The notes under the pieces are model-generated. The model ran no database searches. It was not told where the DNA came from and saw only the letters and a list, made by a program, of their open reading frames with translations. A program made the translations under genes and the position numbers. DNA of 64,000 nucleotides from Prevotella sp. E13-17 (lineage in GTDB: Bacteria; Bacteroidota; Bacteroidia; Bacteroidales; Bacteroidaceae): NCBI RefSeq assembly GCF_022024035.1, contig NZ_CP091787.1, positions 2,542,001 through 2,606,000 on the forward strand, read 5' to 3'. Positions 8,620 to 16,633 of this stretch are shown here, piece after piece (within the stretch, counting starts at the first letter, position 1; every line of letters begins with the position of its first letter).

Positions 8620-8649
8620 GACAATAACGTTGTTTTTAGTTTCAGGTGG

Positions 8650-8681
8650 CAAAGTTACGAAAAAACGAGAGAAATGCAAAA
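8650..8681 (-). promoter_or_regulatory. dnaX promoter
   Basis: Minus strand TTTTG, 19 nt, TAACTTTG (8657-8650): a full Bacteroidota promoter ending 30 nt before the dnaX ATG. It is intact; the inferred IS110 insertion point (8712-8713) is about 31 bp upstream of the -33 element. Confidence 0.75.
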
Positions 8682-8758
8682 GGAAAACTTCTTTTTTCTT
8701 TTCATTTCCGAGTAACGAATTTTGCAGGGCCCAAAATGAAGTCCCGAATAACAAATAG

Positions 8759-8960
8759 CCCTCGGCAAGCCGAGGGCCTTGGGAATTAGAGGAATAGTCA
8801 CTATCTTTGCAACATCAAGCAAGTAAATCATCTACGCTCTGGGCTGACACCCCAATTCCGAGTATGATTCTGTTGTCTGTAGAATGAAGATTGGCCGTTA
8901 GATGCCGTATGGAAGAGTACCCACATTCCCATGGACACAGGCTTGTTTTTAACCTCTAAA
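8759..8960 (+). ncRNA. Candidate IS110 bridge RNA (left non-coding end)
   Basis: This non-coding stretch contains a perfect 7-bp hairpin at its start (8759-8776, CCCTCGG/CCGAGGG with a CAAG loop), then a stem CCAAT (8852-8856)/ATTGG (8890-8894) whose 5' side holds TTCCGAGTA (8856-8864), identical to the left flank at 8706-8714, and whose 3' side holds TTGGC (8891-8895), complementary to the right flank GCCAA (10351-10355). Farther on, TATGGAAG (8908-8915) equals the right end of the element (10342-10349). This is the arrangement of target and donor loops known for IS621 bridge RNA. Transcript ends and the right-donor guide are unresolved; only a G.U-containing candidate (TTGTT, 8943-8947) was seen. 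Confidence 0.55.
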
Positions 8961-8970
8961 TCCATTTCAC

Positions 8971-10329
8971 ATGGCAAAGAAAGCAAAAAAAATCAAGACA
9001 GAGAAAGGTTTGCGCCTAAAAATTGTTAATCCAGATTCCGCCGGCATAGACATTGCCGACAAGGAGATTCAAGTGTGTGTCCCGGAAGACCGTGACGGGG
9101 AGAACAACCGCCGGTTTGGGAGTTTCACTCGTGACCTGCATGAGATTTGTTCCTGGCTTCATGCCTGCCACATACGCACGGTAGCAATGGAGGCGACAGG
9201 AATTTACTGGCTAAATCTGTATCTCATGCTCAGGGATGCCGGGATTGATGTAATCCTAGCCAATCCTCTCCAAGTAAAGAATCTTATGGACGAGAAAACG
9301 GATGAGGCAGATGCGGAATGGCTAATGCTCATGCACAGCTATGGAATGGTCAAGCCAAGTTTCCAACCAGAGAACATCACCAGGAAGATACGTAACCTCA
9401 CACGCCATCGCTTAAACCTGCTCGAATCCGCATCTGTAGAAATCCTGCACATGCAGAAAGCCATGGAAATGATGAACATAAAACTCTCAACCGTCATCTC
9501 TGATGTCACGGGAAAGTCCGGCCAGGCTATCATCCGTGCCATCGTTGCGGGAAACCATGACCCGGCATCTCTGTCACAACTGGCCGACGGCAGGTGCAAA
9601 GCCTCCAAGGAAACCATTGCCATGTCCCTTGAGGGAACATGGGAAGATGACGTACTGTTCATGCTTGAACAGAGCCTGAAGGCTTATGATTTCTATCAGG
9701 AACAGGTGGGGGATTGCAATAACAAGATAGAATCGCTTCTGATGGAATATGCTGCAGCCATCGACACCAAAGGCACAGAATTCGTCCGGACCAAGAAAAG
9801 CGCAGCCCATAAGAATGTGCTCACTTTCGACATGGAAAAGTATGCCTTTGACATATGGGGAGTCAACGTTAGGGCTATTCCCGGCATGAACGTAGGCTCA
9901 ATGCTACAGCTTGTCGGTGAACTGGGACATGACTTCGTAGACAAATTCGATACATGCAGGAAGTTCTGCAAATGGTGTAATATCGTCCCAAGCAACAAAA
10001 TATCGGGAGGAAAACTTCTCTCAAGCCATCTGCCAAAGAGAAAGAACCCTGTGGGGCAGATTTTCAGAATGTGCGCTAATGCAGTCAAAGACGAGAAAAC
10101 AGAAATGGGAAATTACTTCAGACGTTTGAAGTCAAGAAGCGGCTCTGCACAAGCCATAGTCGCAACAGCACACAAAATTGCAAGAATCTTCTATACTATG
10201 ATAAAGAACAGGCAAGAGTACAATGCAAAATTAGTCGGCAGCGACGAGAAGGAACTATTAATCAGGAAAATAGAACGGGCAAAAAAGGCACTGTTTAAGC
10301 TTGACCAAAGACTTGCAGAAGCCTCCTAA
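8971..10329 (+). CDS. IS110 family transposase (DEDD recombinase)
   Basis: The 452-aa protein has the IS110 RuvC-like domain: GIDIADKEIQVCV with Asp27, VAMEATGIYWL with Glu74, and DEADAEWLMLMH supplying Asp111/Asp114. A helical linker follows, and the C-terminal Transposase_20 domain appears as RAIPGMNVGSMLQLVGELG and FCKWCNIVPSNKISGGKLLSS, the segment that carries the catalytic Ser in IS621. The family recombines DNA guided by an element-encoded bridge RNA. Full length with no frameshift, so probably active or recently active. A Lys-rich N-terminus (MAKKAKKIKTEKG) is present. It is oriented opposite to its neighbours. Confidence 0.93.
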   Translation: MAKKAKKIKTEKGLRLKIVNPDSAGIDIADKEIQVCVPEDRDGENNRRFGSFTRDLHEICSWLHACHIRTVAMEATGIYWLNLYLMLRDAGIDVILANPLQVKNLMDEKTDEADAEWLMLMHSYGMVKPSFQPENITRKIRNLTRHRLNLLESASVEILHMQKAMEMMNIKLSTVISDVTGKSGQAIIRAIVAGNHDPASLSQLADGRCKASKETIAMSLEGTWEDDVLFMLEQSLKAYDFYQEQVGDCNNKIESLLMEYAAAIDTKGTEFVRTKKSAAHKNVLTFDMEKYAFDIWGVNVRAIPGMNVGSMLQLVGELGHDFVDKFDTCRKFCKWCNIVPSNKISGGKLLSSHLPKRKNPVGQIFRMCANAVKDEKTEMGNYFRRLKSRSGSAQAIVATAHKIARIFYTMIKNRQEYNAKLVGSDEKELLIRKIERAKKALFKLDQRLAEAS

Positions 10330-10371
10330 ACAAATTTGTTATATGGAAGTGCCAAGTAAGTTCGGCGAAGC

Positions 10372-10402
10372 CAAAGTTACGAAAAGTCGAGCGCAAAACA
10401 AA
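10372..10402 (-). promoter_or_regulatory. Leftward promoter stranded on the right flank of the IS
   Basis: Minus strand TTTG (10402-10399), 19 nt, TAACTTTG (10379-10372) is a good promoter pointing toward dnaX. Before IS insertion it would have stood about 90 bp upstream of the other dnaX promoter, so it may be a second dnaX promoter now separated by 1.6 kb. Alternatively it marks a lost gene. Confidence 0.45.
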
Positions 10403-10433
10403 GAAAAGTCGTTTCTTTTTTATTCTAAAAACA

Positions 10434-11579
10434 TCACTTGCCATTCGTTCCATACTTTCTGACGATATACCGCCATGATGCTTCCTTGTCGTCGAGGTCC
10501 ACCTTCACATCCGGCTCCAGGTGTTTCTCGTCTGTTTTTGTCACATCGGGACGTACGAAGTAGCTGCTGGAAATGCTACCCAGAGCTCCCGTGTTAGGAA
10601 GCCTATAAGGAATCACCTCGCCATAATGAGAGGGTGAGAAGATAGATGTTGTTCCGATGATGGGACCTATATGGTTATCGCGTGCCATCGTAAGGAGAAT
10701 CCCCGCACTACTGAAGGTGCGCTTACCCATGACAAAGACCACTTGTCCCTCAAACTGTTTCGGTTGTACATAATTAGCTGGAATCACGGGAGCAGGTTTC
10801 TGGTAGAGTTCATCCTTGTGCCCATCGTCCTCCCAATTCTTCTTGGCAGCGGCAATTCTGGGATTATAGGCTGCCATGAGGTTGGAGAAGCGCAGATAGG
10901 GTGTGAAGAACTTCATCTTATCTATCGGACAAAGATGTTGCAGCAGCTGGTCGCAGAGTCGGCTACTGCCACCGTTGTTATACTGTACATCCACCACCAG
11001 TGTCTTAATACCTCCCTTCTCCATCTGGGCAAACATGTCATCGAGAAACTTGGCGAAGGGATAGTCTGACGCATTCGCGCATTGGTTAAACTGCAGGTAG
11101 CAGATACTATATTCCGGAAAGATGCTATAGTCGTAATATGACCTATGGAGACGCATGATATGTTCCATATCTCTGTCACTGGGTATATCCACGTTTCCAG
11201 CATCCTGATTTTTCTTCAGTTTGGCCTCTTGCATACGCTTCACCGTTGTGATGTCCGTATGTTTGTCGTGGAGCGGACCTAACACCTCGATGAGTGCATC
11301 GACGAAGGCTTCGTCATTCTCCAGATCTTTGCATTGCTCAAGCAGCGCCGGCTTCTTGGCAAACCATTCTGCGCGTCGCACCTCTTTAATATAATAAGGA
11401 TGTGTATCGGCCACCATGTCCATAAACATGATGGCATCCTTCTGGTACTTGTTACCCGTTTGATATTCACTCTTCGTCTGGTATGCAGAATCGCTGAGTA
11501 ACTTAAACATATTCACATTCTGAGCCAGTGCCATCTGCCATGCCGCAACAAGGAACAGAGCGGATAGAATTTTCTTCAT
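10434..11579 (-). CDS. Secreted S41 family peptidase-like protein
   Basis: A 381-aa exported protein: MKKILSALFLVAAWQMALAQ is a signal peptide. The C-terminal half is an S41 (C-terminal processing/tail-specific) protease fold: GGIKTLVVDVQYNNGGSSRLCDQL is the substrate-cradle strand and GQVVFVMGKRTFSSAGILLTMARDN holds the nucleophile Ser in the family's F/YSSA context. The order and spacing fit S41 peptidases; a PDZ domain is not evident, so it resembles the PDZ-less Bacteroidota forms. Substrate unknown; acts in the periplasm or outside. Its promoter lies within an 86-bp repeat that is copied upstream of the next gene. Confidence 0.78.
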   Translation of the reverse strand: MKKILSALFLVAAWQMALAQNVNMFKLLSDSAYQTKSEYQTGNKYQKDAIMFMDMVADTHPYYIKEVRRAEWFAKKPALLEQCKDLENDEAFVDALIEVLGPLHDKHTDITTVKRMQEAKLKKNQDAGNVDIPSDRDMEHIMRLHRSYYDYSIFPEYSICYLQFNQCANASDYPFAKFLDDMFAQMEKGGIKTLVVDVQYNNGGSSRLCDQLLQHLCPIDKMKFFTPYLRFSNLMAAYNPRIAAAKKNWEDDGHKDELYQKPAPVIPANYVQPKQFEGQVVFVMGKRTFSSAGILLTMARDNHIGPIIGTTSIFSPSHYGEVIPYRLPNTGALGSISSSYFVRPDVTKTDEKHLEPDVKVDLDDKEASWRYIVRKYGTNGK

Positions 11580-11604
11580 AAGATTGCTTTCCTAATACGT
11601 ATTT

Positions 11605-11690
11605 AGTTTATAGTTTTATGCCGCAAATTTACATATTTTTTTTGCGTCAGGCAAAGAAATGGCAGGAATTCTTCAAGAAAAACTATTGTT
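11605..11690. repeat. 86-bp direct repeat, copy 1 (contains the S41 gene promoter)
   Basis: Copy 1 (11605-11690) and copy 2 (12868-12952) differ at only about six positions and are in the same orientation. On the minus strand each contains a -7 box, TAAATTTG here (11631-11624). The two copies bracket a 1.18-kb segment with one gene. The remainder of the gap (11691-11966) is AT-rich; on the minus strand a hydrophobic reading ending at 11838 (MGIVAMWGVLLG) has no convincing start. Confidence 0.85.
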
Positions 11691-11966
11691 CTCCCACTAA
11701 AATCTTCAAATTATATATCGCCAAGCCATAAACAATAATGTATGCCATTTAAATAGTATTCAAATTTCTTTTTCATTATTCATCCATGCACAATGGCCAT
11801 TCTATAATTATCAACCTAATCCTCTAATTATTTGCTTTTAGCCAAGCAGAACTCCCCACATAGCAACGATACCCATAAAAGTCACTATAACAGAACCTAT
11901 ACAGATTAGGACAAAACAAGGAAGACTTTTTTATAAGGTTATTTAGAAGGGAGAAAAAACATAGGG

Positions 11967-12833
11967 CTATTTCTCCGTATCAGTCTCCCATACCTTTTCA
12001 AACTCCTCTTGAGAAATGAAGTTTTCTGGCTTTAGTTCTTCAAGGCACTCCTCATCACCATATAGAATATCGAGAATATTTGAAATATCATCTGATGGTT
12101 CTGTTTCATCATGGATATCATAACGTTCCTTTTGGTCTCCGCAAATGAGCAGGAGTCGAGATATCTTGTATTTTTCATATTCAATATACACGGTATCACC
12201 CTCTAACGAACGACATACGTAATAGGGGCTATCGAAGTCATCCTTCTTCATCTCAACCATGATATCGCGAATTTTGCATAGGTTATCTTTTGTTGCATGC
12301 TTTTTTGCTAATCTGATACTCGTAGAGAAGTACATACAATCAGAGCACACAAAAATCTCGCCATCATGAGGAATAGCTGTTTGCTCCATTCGCATACGAA
12401 TTTTGCGACTTCGTTTTTCCCACTCCTTTTCATAGCACCCTGGATTTACAAACATAAGTGCATCAATACGGAATTGCTTTCTTTTTCTACTATACTCATA
12501 ACATAGTTGTCTTTCTTCATCATAGAAACTATATACAGTATTTTTCCCACTTTTCCAAATGTCTGGATTGGGATTATCCGTCAACCAGAGTGCCCTTTGC
12601 CTTATCCATGCCGTAGGCAAGAAATAACATAAGGAGAAGATTATAACACAGAATAATACGATAAGTATTTCAATATATGCACCGCCGTCTATATGCGAAA
12701 GAGGTGATAGCATCTGATATGTTATATATACAAAGAAAAATAAGACTAAAAAGAATATATAAAGGAACGTTTTCACCACAAAGCGCCTCATTTTGGCAAT
12801 CATAGGGACAGTTAATATACTCTTTATATTCAT
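11967..12833 (-). CDS. Membrane-anchored protein of unknown function
   Basis: A 288-aa protein I do not recognise. Two hydrophobic spans lie near the N-terminus (residues ~22-42, FLYIFFLVLFFFVYITYQML, and ~54-74), and the remaining ~210 residues are a hydrophilic cytosolic domain rich in charged and aromatic residues, with a CxxC-like pair (FVCSDCMYF) and an acidic C-terminus (DDISNILDILYGDEECLEEL). It is AT-rich compared with the flanking housekeeping genes. It is bracketed by 86-bp direct repeats and is read from a copy of the same promoter that serves the S41 peptidase gene, which suggests insertion or tandem rearrangement. Confidence 0.65.
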   Translation of the reverse strand: MNIKSILTVPMIAKMRRFVVKTFLYIFFLVLFFFVYITYQMLSPLSHIDGGAYIEILIVLFCVIIFSLCYFLPTAWIRQRALWLTDNPNPDIWKSGKNTVYSFYDEERQLCYEYSRKRKQFRIDALMFVNPGCYEKEWEKRSRKIRMRMEQTAIPHDGEIFVCSDCMYFSTSIRLAKKHATKDNLCKIRDIMVEMKKDDFDSPYYVCRSLEGDTVYIEYEKYKISRLLLICGDQKERYDIHDETEPSDDISNILDILYGDEECLEELKPENFISQEEFEKVWETDTEK

Positions 12834-12867
12834 CGCTCAAGGGGATTGTTTCTTTGTGTTGTAACTC

Positions 12868-12952
12868 AGTTTATAGTTTTATGCCGCAAATATACATATT
12901 TTTTTACGTTAGACAAAGAAATGGCAGGAATTCTTCAAGAAAAGCTATTGTT
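12868..12952. repeat. 86-bp direct repeat, copy 2 (contains promoter of the 288-aa gene)
   Basis: Near-identical to 11605-11690. The -7 box on the minus strand here is TATATTTG (12894-12887), 54 nt before the ATG at 12833. The invariant stretch GGCAGGAATTCTTCAAGAAA (12922-12941) is shared by both copies. Confidence 0.85.
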
Positions 12953-13064
12953 TAGTGTCTGAAAAGCTATACTTTTCTTCCCTCGTGAATCATGGGAACA
13001 GGCACTTGATTCATAAATTTGAAGTGTAAAATTTCCCCAATTTGATTAACTTTGCAAGCGAAAT

Positions 13065-13327
13065 ATGAAGATGGACGAAAAAACAATAAGAGAGACATTG
13101 CTGAAAGGTGAGCGAGTGACGCTGGGATGATGAAAGTCGCTCGATTTTATAGCGACGAAGAAATGTTTGCGACACTATCGCAAACATTAACGTGGAGTCA
13201 TTTCTTGAAACTCGTTACCATAGAAGATAATAACAAGCGATTGTTCTATCAACGAGACGCCCATTGCCCAATGGTTTATGGAGCAGTTTGGATTATCTCA
13301 AAAAGAGACTCAAAGGAAGGGAAATAG
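13065..13327 (+). pseudogene. Hybrid pseudogene: 5' end of an AlbA_2/Schlafen-type ATPase joined to a DUF1016 (YhcG) nuclease fragment
   Basis: A normal promoter box TAACTTTG (13047-13054) precedes ATG 13065, which reads MKMDEKTIRETLLKGERVTLG and stops at 13130. DEKTIRETLLKGERVTLE is how AlbA_2-domain putative DNA-binding proteins start, so this is the first 20 codons of such a gene. Immediately after, a different frame (13127-13252) reads RFYSDEEMFATLSQTLTWSHFLKLVTIEDNNKRLFYQ (split here as two motifs: ATLSQTLTWSHF and NNKRLFYQ), the N-terminal DUF1016 signature of PDDEXK family YhcG nucleases. Nothing catalytic remains of either gene. The join is abrupt, as after a deletion. Confidence 0.6.
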
Positions 13328-13370
13328 GCTTTAAACCTATTCCTTTTCTTGTTATTGGTATGTATTTTTG

Positions 13371-13631
13371 CTATTTTCTTTCATTTTCGATTGGAATCTC
13401 GTTTAAATTTACTATTTTTACACACGGATTTCGTATTTGTACGTTTTCCAAGACATATTGCTCGATAGTCACACAATCACCACCGTTGATATACGAGCAA
13501 ACCTTCATTATTGGGACTGCTACCCAAACGGGCGCAGCTTTCCCATATTTGAAGGTGGTTTGTGGTGAACCGTGTGACGTATGGCGAATGTCTGCGCCTT
13601 TTTTAAGATATGAACACGACTTCAGCACCAT
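13371..13631 (-). CDS. Possible small protein, 86 aa, unknown
   Basis: An open frame starting MVLKSCSYLKKGADIRHTS and ending in PIENERK occupies an otherwise empty 360-bp gap. It has a mixed, plausibly globular composition with three Cys and the phrase NGGDCVTIEQYVLENVQIRN. I recognise no family, and see no clear promoter or ribosome-binding site. It may be real or a chance frame in decayed DNA. Confidence 0.3.
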   Translation of the reverse strand: MVLKSCSYLKKGADIRHTSHGSPQTTFKYGKAAPVWVAVPIMKVCSYINGGDCVTIEQYVLENVQIRNPCVKIVNLNEIPIENERK

Positions 13632-13686
13632 TGCAATATAAAGGAGATTTTTGACATATTATACTTAAAATTCAAACTGATTCATA

Positions 13687-14016
13687 ATGCAAATTAATGT
13701 AAGTACCTCCAATGTAGATTGGAATTTTGAAATAGCGAACAGATATCTTCCTGTAAGATTGTCAACAACGCATTTTGATGGATATGGTGAGTGTATCGTC
13801 ATTGTGGCAAACAGAGCCGACGGGATGACTTCTGAAATCACCGAGAACAATAATTCAGAAGTGTTTATTACACTTATGGATAAATACCTATATGAAGACG
13901 TGAAAGCAAAAGTGTTAGGTATGGATTATTGGAAACCCAATACGCATTACAACACTTTTGATGGTTTCGCTGATGATATAAAGAGAAAAATTCATTTAGA
14001 TGGTTCTGTGTTTTAA
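13687..14016 (+). CDS. Unknown 109-aa protein
   Basis: A small cytosolic-looking protein (MQINVSTSNVDWNFEIANRYLPVRL...) with no signal peptide, membrane span or motif I know. It is AT-rich and ends 63 nt before the 532-aa gene on the same strand, so the two probably form one unit. An alternating hydrophobic pattern in ECIVIVANRADGM suggests beta structure. It could be an immunity or regulatory partner of the larger protein, but nothing in the sequence proves this. Confidence 0.6.
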   Translation: MQINVSTSNVDWNFEIANRYLPVRLSTTHFDGYGECIVIVANRADGMTSEITENNNSEVFITLMDKYLYEDVKAKVLGMDYWKPNTHYNTFDGFADDIKRKIHLDGSVF

Positions 14017-14079
14017 ATTCAAGCCGTCGAATTATTAGCGAAAACCATAGTTTTTAACAATACTATAAGCATTACTAAT

Positions 14080-15678
14080 ATGTCAATAAAAGAATTTCTC
14101 GATAGCGAAAGGAACTCTTTTGATTCCTTATTACAAGATTACGACAACATGCAACCTCTATATGCATGTCCCGTATTGGCGACAAATCAATTTTCATATG
14201 TTTATGATTCCTGTCCAATGTTTTGGGATTTAGACAAAGGCTTTTTCCTAAAAGAGGACAAAATAATACCAAATGTTGATTTACATGGCTCTGATGACCT
14301 AATTCCACAGCTGTATTTGAAATCATCATCAAGGTTTTATAACACATACGTAGAAGACAAACATATTGGAATGACATATACGTTCTATTCCAAATTAGCT
14401 TGCCATAAAATCTATCAATTTTTTGATGAAGACGGAGAAGGTACACATGGTATTGAACCTTTTTCTTACAAAAGGATGCCTTCTTTTTTTGAGGACCCCA
14501 ATAATCTTCCAGATTGGTTAATTGAAGGAATGATTAATGAAGACAACGTGATTGGAATGGTGTGCATTGAGGCATCGGTTTCCAAGGAGCGAATTGGAGT
14601 GTTCTCATTATTATTAAATAGACCACGTAAAATGGAACGTCTTCACAAATTTGATCTTTATGAAATATTTGATTACCAAAAGGTCTATCTGGAATCCTCC
14701 TATTTAAAATCATATAATACAAAGATTTTAGTATGGGCATTTGTTCATGACCTCAAAAAGGGTACAGGGCTTGCTAAATTACAAGTAATTGGTGATGAAG
14801 AGAATGCAAGGAATCTTCATAGTTACATTAGATGTAATTATGAAAGATTTACTGACGAGAAAAAAGATGAATGCGTATTGCTGTATCCTGATGAATATAA
14901 AAAGTTCACACCATCAGATGAGATTTATCAAAGGCTTGTTATTGATACGGTAATGAGTATGGCAACAACGATTCGTCGTTGGGGGCTTGGCGGATCTTAT
15001 GCTGTTGCAGCCATTACAGGAGACGAATCGGTTACAAATCTGATGGTTACAACAATTAAGAAGATTGATAACAACAAGAAGATTACTTTAAAATTACCCT
15101 GTGAATACCAGTTTCCACTAACCATCGTTCTTTCATTCATGAACATGATGTATGGGGAAAATATTCCGATAAAAGCACCTCTCGGCTTTTGGTTGTATTA
15201 CTTACTATTTGAATACAGGAAAAGATGTTCCCAAGAAGAATTACCATTCATCAATACCCTTATGGTATTTACATTGAGAAACAATTTGAGTTCATTTGCT
15301 AAATTTTTCAGTGTAATCAAGCAAAAAACGTTTATTGAAGAGATAAAGACGAAAGGATTCTTTGGAACAAAAGTTAAAACAGTTAGTAGCGATTGGATTT
15401 CTCGTGACAACAACTCATGCGTATTCGAACTTATCTATTATTTCTCAGGAAATGGTGAGACACAGTGGGACAAATTATCATCGGAAGAGCAGCTGTTTTG
15501 GAGCAGAAGGCTTGATAATGAAATAGAATACGAGGCGATTCTTCAACAACTTCAAAGAGACGGACAACATACCACGATGGGGATTGAAAAACAACGGGAA
15601 TTCTATGCAAGTCAATTATATGAGGCTATCAAGTCTGAAATCGATAATAATAATTTCTACATGAGGGACTATAATTGA
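14080..15678 (+). CDS. Unknown 532-aa protein in the accessory region
   Basis: I do not recognise this protein. It has no signal peptide and no clear membrane helix; it is rich in Asn, Lys, Phe and Tyr and has lower GC than the core genes. Visible features: an acidic N-terminus, a central region with ERFTDEKKDECVLLYPDEY, the phrase TIRRWGLGGSYAVAAITGDE (~residues 299-318), and a C-terminal helical part (EEQLFWSRRLDNEIEYEA). No Walker, nuclease or HTH motif was found. It follows the 109-aa gene and ends before a strong hairpin at 15737-15775. Defence or conflict function is possible from the company it keeps (NYN and KilA-N genes, YhcG remnant), but this is inference. Confidence 0.7.
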   Translation: MSIKEFLDSERNSFDSLLQDYDNMQPLYACPVLATNQFSYVYDSCPMFWDLDKGFFLKEDKIIPNVDLHGSDDLIPQLYLKSSSRFYNTYVEDKHIGMTYTFYSKLACHKIYQFFDEDGEGTHGIEPFSYKRMPSFFEDPNNLPDWLIEGMINEDNVIGMVCIEASVSKERIGVFSLLLNRPRKMERLHKFDLYEIFDYQKVYLESSYLKSYNTKILVWAFVHDLKKGTGLAKLQVIGDEENARNLHSYIRCNYERFTDEKKDECVLLYPDEYKKFTPSDEIYQRLVIDTVMSMATTIRRWGLGGSYAVAAITGDESVTNLMVTTIKKIDNNKKITLKLPCEYQFPLTIVLSFMNMMYGENIPIKAPLGFWLYYLLFEYRKRCSQEELPFINTLMVFTLRNNLSSFAKFFSVIKQKTFIEEIKTKGFFGTKVKTVSSDWISRDNNSCVFELIYYFSGNGETQWDKLSSEEQLFWSRRLDNEIEYEAILQQLQRDGQHTTMGIEKQREFYASQLYEAIKSEIDNNNFYMRDYN

Positions 15679-15736
15679 CGGGCAAAAACATAAGTGAACA
15701 TTATCAGAAGAACGTTGTTTTATTATAAAAACTAAT

Positions 15737-15775
15737 CGTGAGGATGCCGCCACAAATTGCCAACGCATCCTCACG
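15737..15775. terminator. Hairpin terminator between convergent genes
   Basis: Perfect 11-bp stem CGTGAGGATGC (15737-15747) / GCATCCTCACG (15765-15775) with a 17-nt loop, lying 60 nt after the 532-aa gene and before the 3' end of the NYN gene. Confidence 0.7.
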
Positions 15776-15863
15776 AAAGAAATGTCACATTCTGTCTTAT
15801 ATACAAATCTTGTTGATGATTGTTCAAATTTTGATACAACAGACTGTTCTCTTGCTAAACTAA

Positions 15864-16622
15864 TTAGCCATTCCGCTTTACATAAACATGTTTGATACGG
15901 CTATCTCCAGAATTTCTCTTATCTATCGTAAAATGAGTTTTACAAGATTCAATTAAAGGAGTCAATTTAGGAAATCCATAGTTACGAGGGTCAAAGTCTG
16001 GTTTCTTTTTGAGTATAAGATTCCCAACTTCAGCGAGAAATGCCCACCCACTATCATCTGCCAAATCATCTATTGACTGGTTTAGAAGACTTATTATGTC
16101 ATTTCCAATAGCATCTTTGACTTTTGTTGGTTTAGAAACTTCTTTGGTCGTTTTGCTATCATGCACATTTTGAGTTTCATTATTGCCAAGTATTTCTATA
16201 TAGATAAACTTGTCACATGAAACAATAAAGGGTTTAGGCGTCTTCTTTTCTCCCATACCAATGACAAATTTGCCAGCTTCTCTCAATCTTGTTGCTAAAC
16301 GAGTAAAGTCACTATCGCTCGACACGATGCAAAAACCATCAACTTGATCGACATGTAAGATGTCCATTGCATCAATGATCATAGCAGAATCAGTAGCGTT
16401 TTTCCCTGTTGTATAACTATATTGCTGAACAGGTGTTATTGCATTCTCTAACAAAACTGATTTCCAACCAGACACAGAGGGTTTTGTCCAATCTCCATAA
16501 ATCCTCTTTATAGTAGGGTTGCCATATTTGGCAACCTCATCCAACATTTCCCTAACACGAGAATACGGCACATTGTCAGCATCAAATAGTACGGCTAATT
16601 TGTTTTCTTTGTTTGTACTCAT
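15864..16622 (-). CDS. NYN (LabA/DUF88) nuclease-like domain with C-terminal OST-HTH/LOTUS domain
   Basis: A 252-aa cytosolic protein. The N-terminal PIN-like NYN domain (residues ~8-145) has AVLFDADNVPYSRV (Asp14, Asp16), RIYGDWTKP, NATDSAMIIDAMDIL and the diagnostic DGFCIVSSDSDFTRLATRLRE, i.e. the conserved acidic residues for metal-dependent RNase activity. The C-terminal part (~170-250) with SGWAFLAEVGNLILKKKPDFDPRNYG and KLTPLIES fits an OST-HTH/LOTUS RNA-binding domain, as in bacterial MARF1-like proteins. It starts 11 nt after the KilA-N remnant, so they are probably co-transcribed. The substrate is unknown; an RNA-decay or defence-associated role is inference. Confidence 0.85.
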   Translation of the reverse strand: MSTNKENKLAVLFDADNVPYSRVREMLDEVAKYGNPTIKRIYGDWTKPSVSGWKSVLLENAITPVQQYSYTTGKNATDSAMIIDAMDILHVDQVDGFCIVSSDSDFTRLATRLREAGKFVIGMGEKKTPKPFIVSCDKFIYIEILGNNETQNVHDSKTTKEVSKPTKVKDAIGNDIISLLNQSIDDLADDSGWAFLAEVGNLILKKKPDFDPRNYGFPKLTPLIESCKTHFTIDKRNSGDSRIKHVYVKRNG

Positions 16623-16633
16623 AATCTTGACAT

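Larger units (their letters stand above)
8714..10350 (+). mobile_element. IS110-group insertion sequence (inferred ends)
   Basis: The element holds one DEDD transposase with about 257 nt of non-coding DNA before it and about 20 nt after it, the layout of the IS110 (not IS1111) group. Ends were inferred from guide-like matches, because IS110 elements lack inverted repeats: the proposed core is GT at 8712-8713 and again at 10349-10350. Left of the first GT is TTTCCGA; right of the second is GCCAA. Removing 8714-10350 would restore TTTCCGA-GT-GCCAA. The exact boundaries are inference; an empty site in a relative would settle them. Confidence 0.65.

Noticed and set aside
11838..11940. Hydrophobic minus-strand frame ending MGIVAMWGVLLG
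   Set aside because: Looks like a membrane helix, but has no start codon with a ribosome-binding site and no continuation; possibly a remnant.
13264..13641. 125-codon plus-strand frame after the hybrid pseudogene
   Set aside because: Low-complexity aromatic text, no family, out of frame with the DUF1016 fragment; probably chance.
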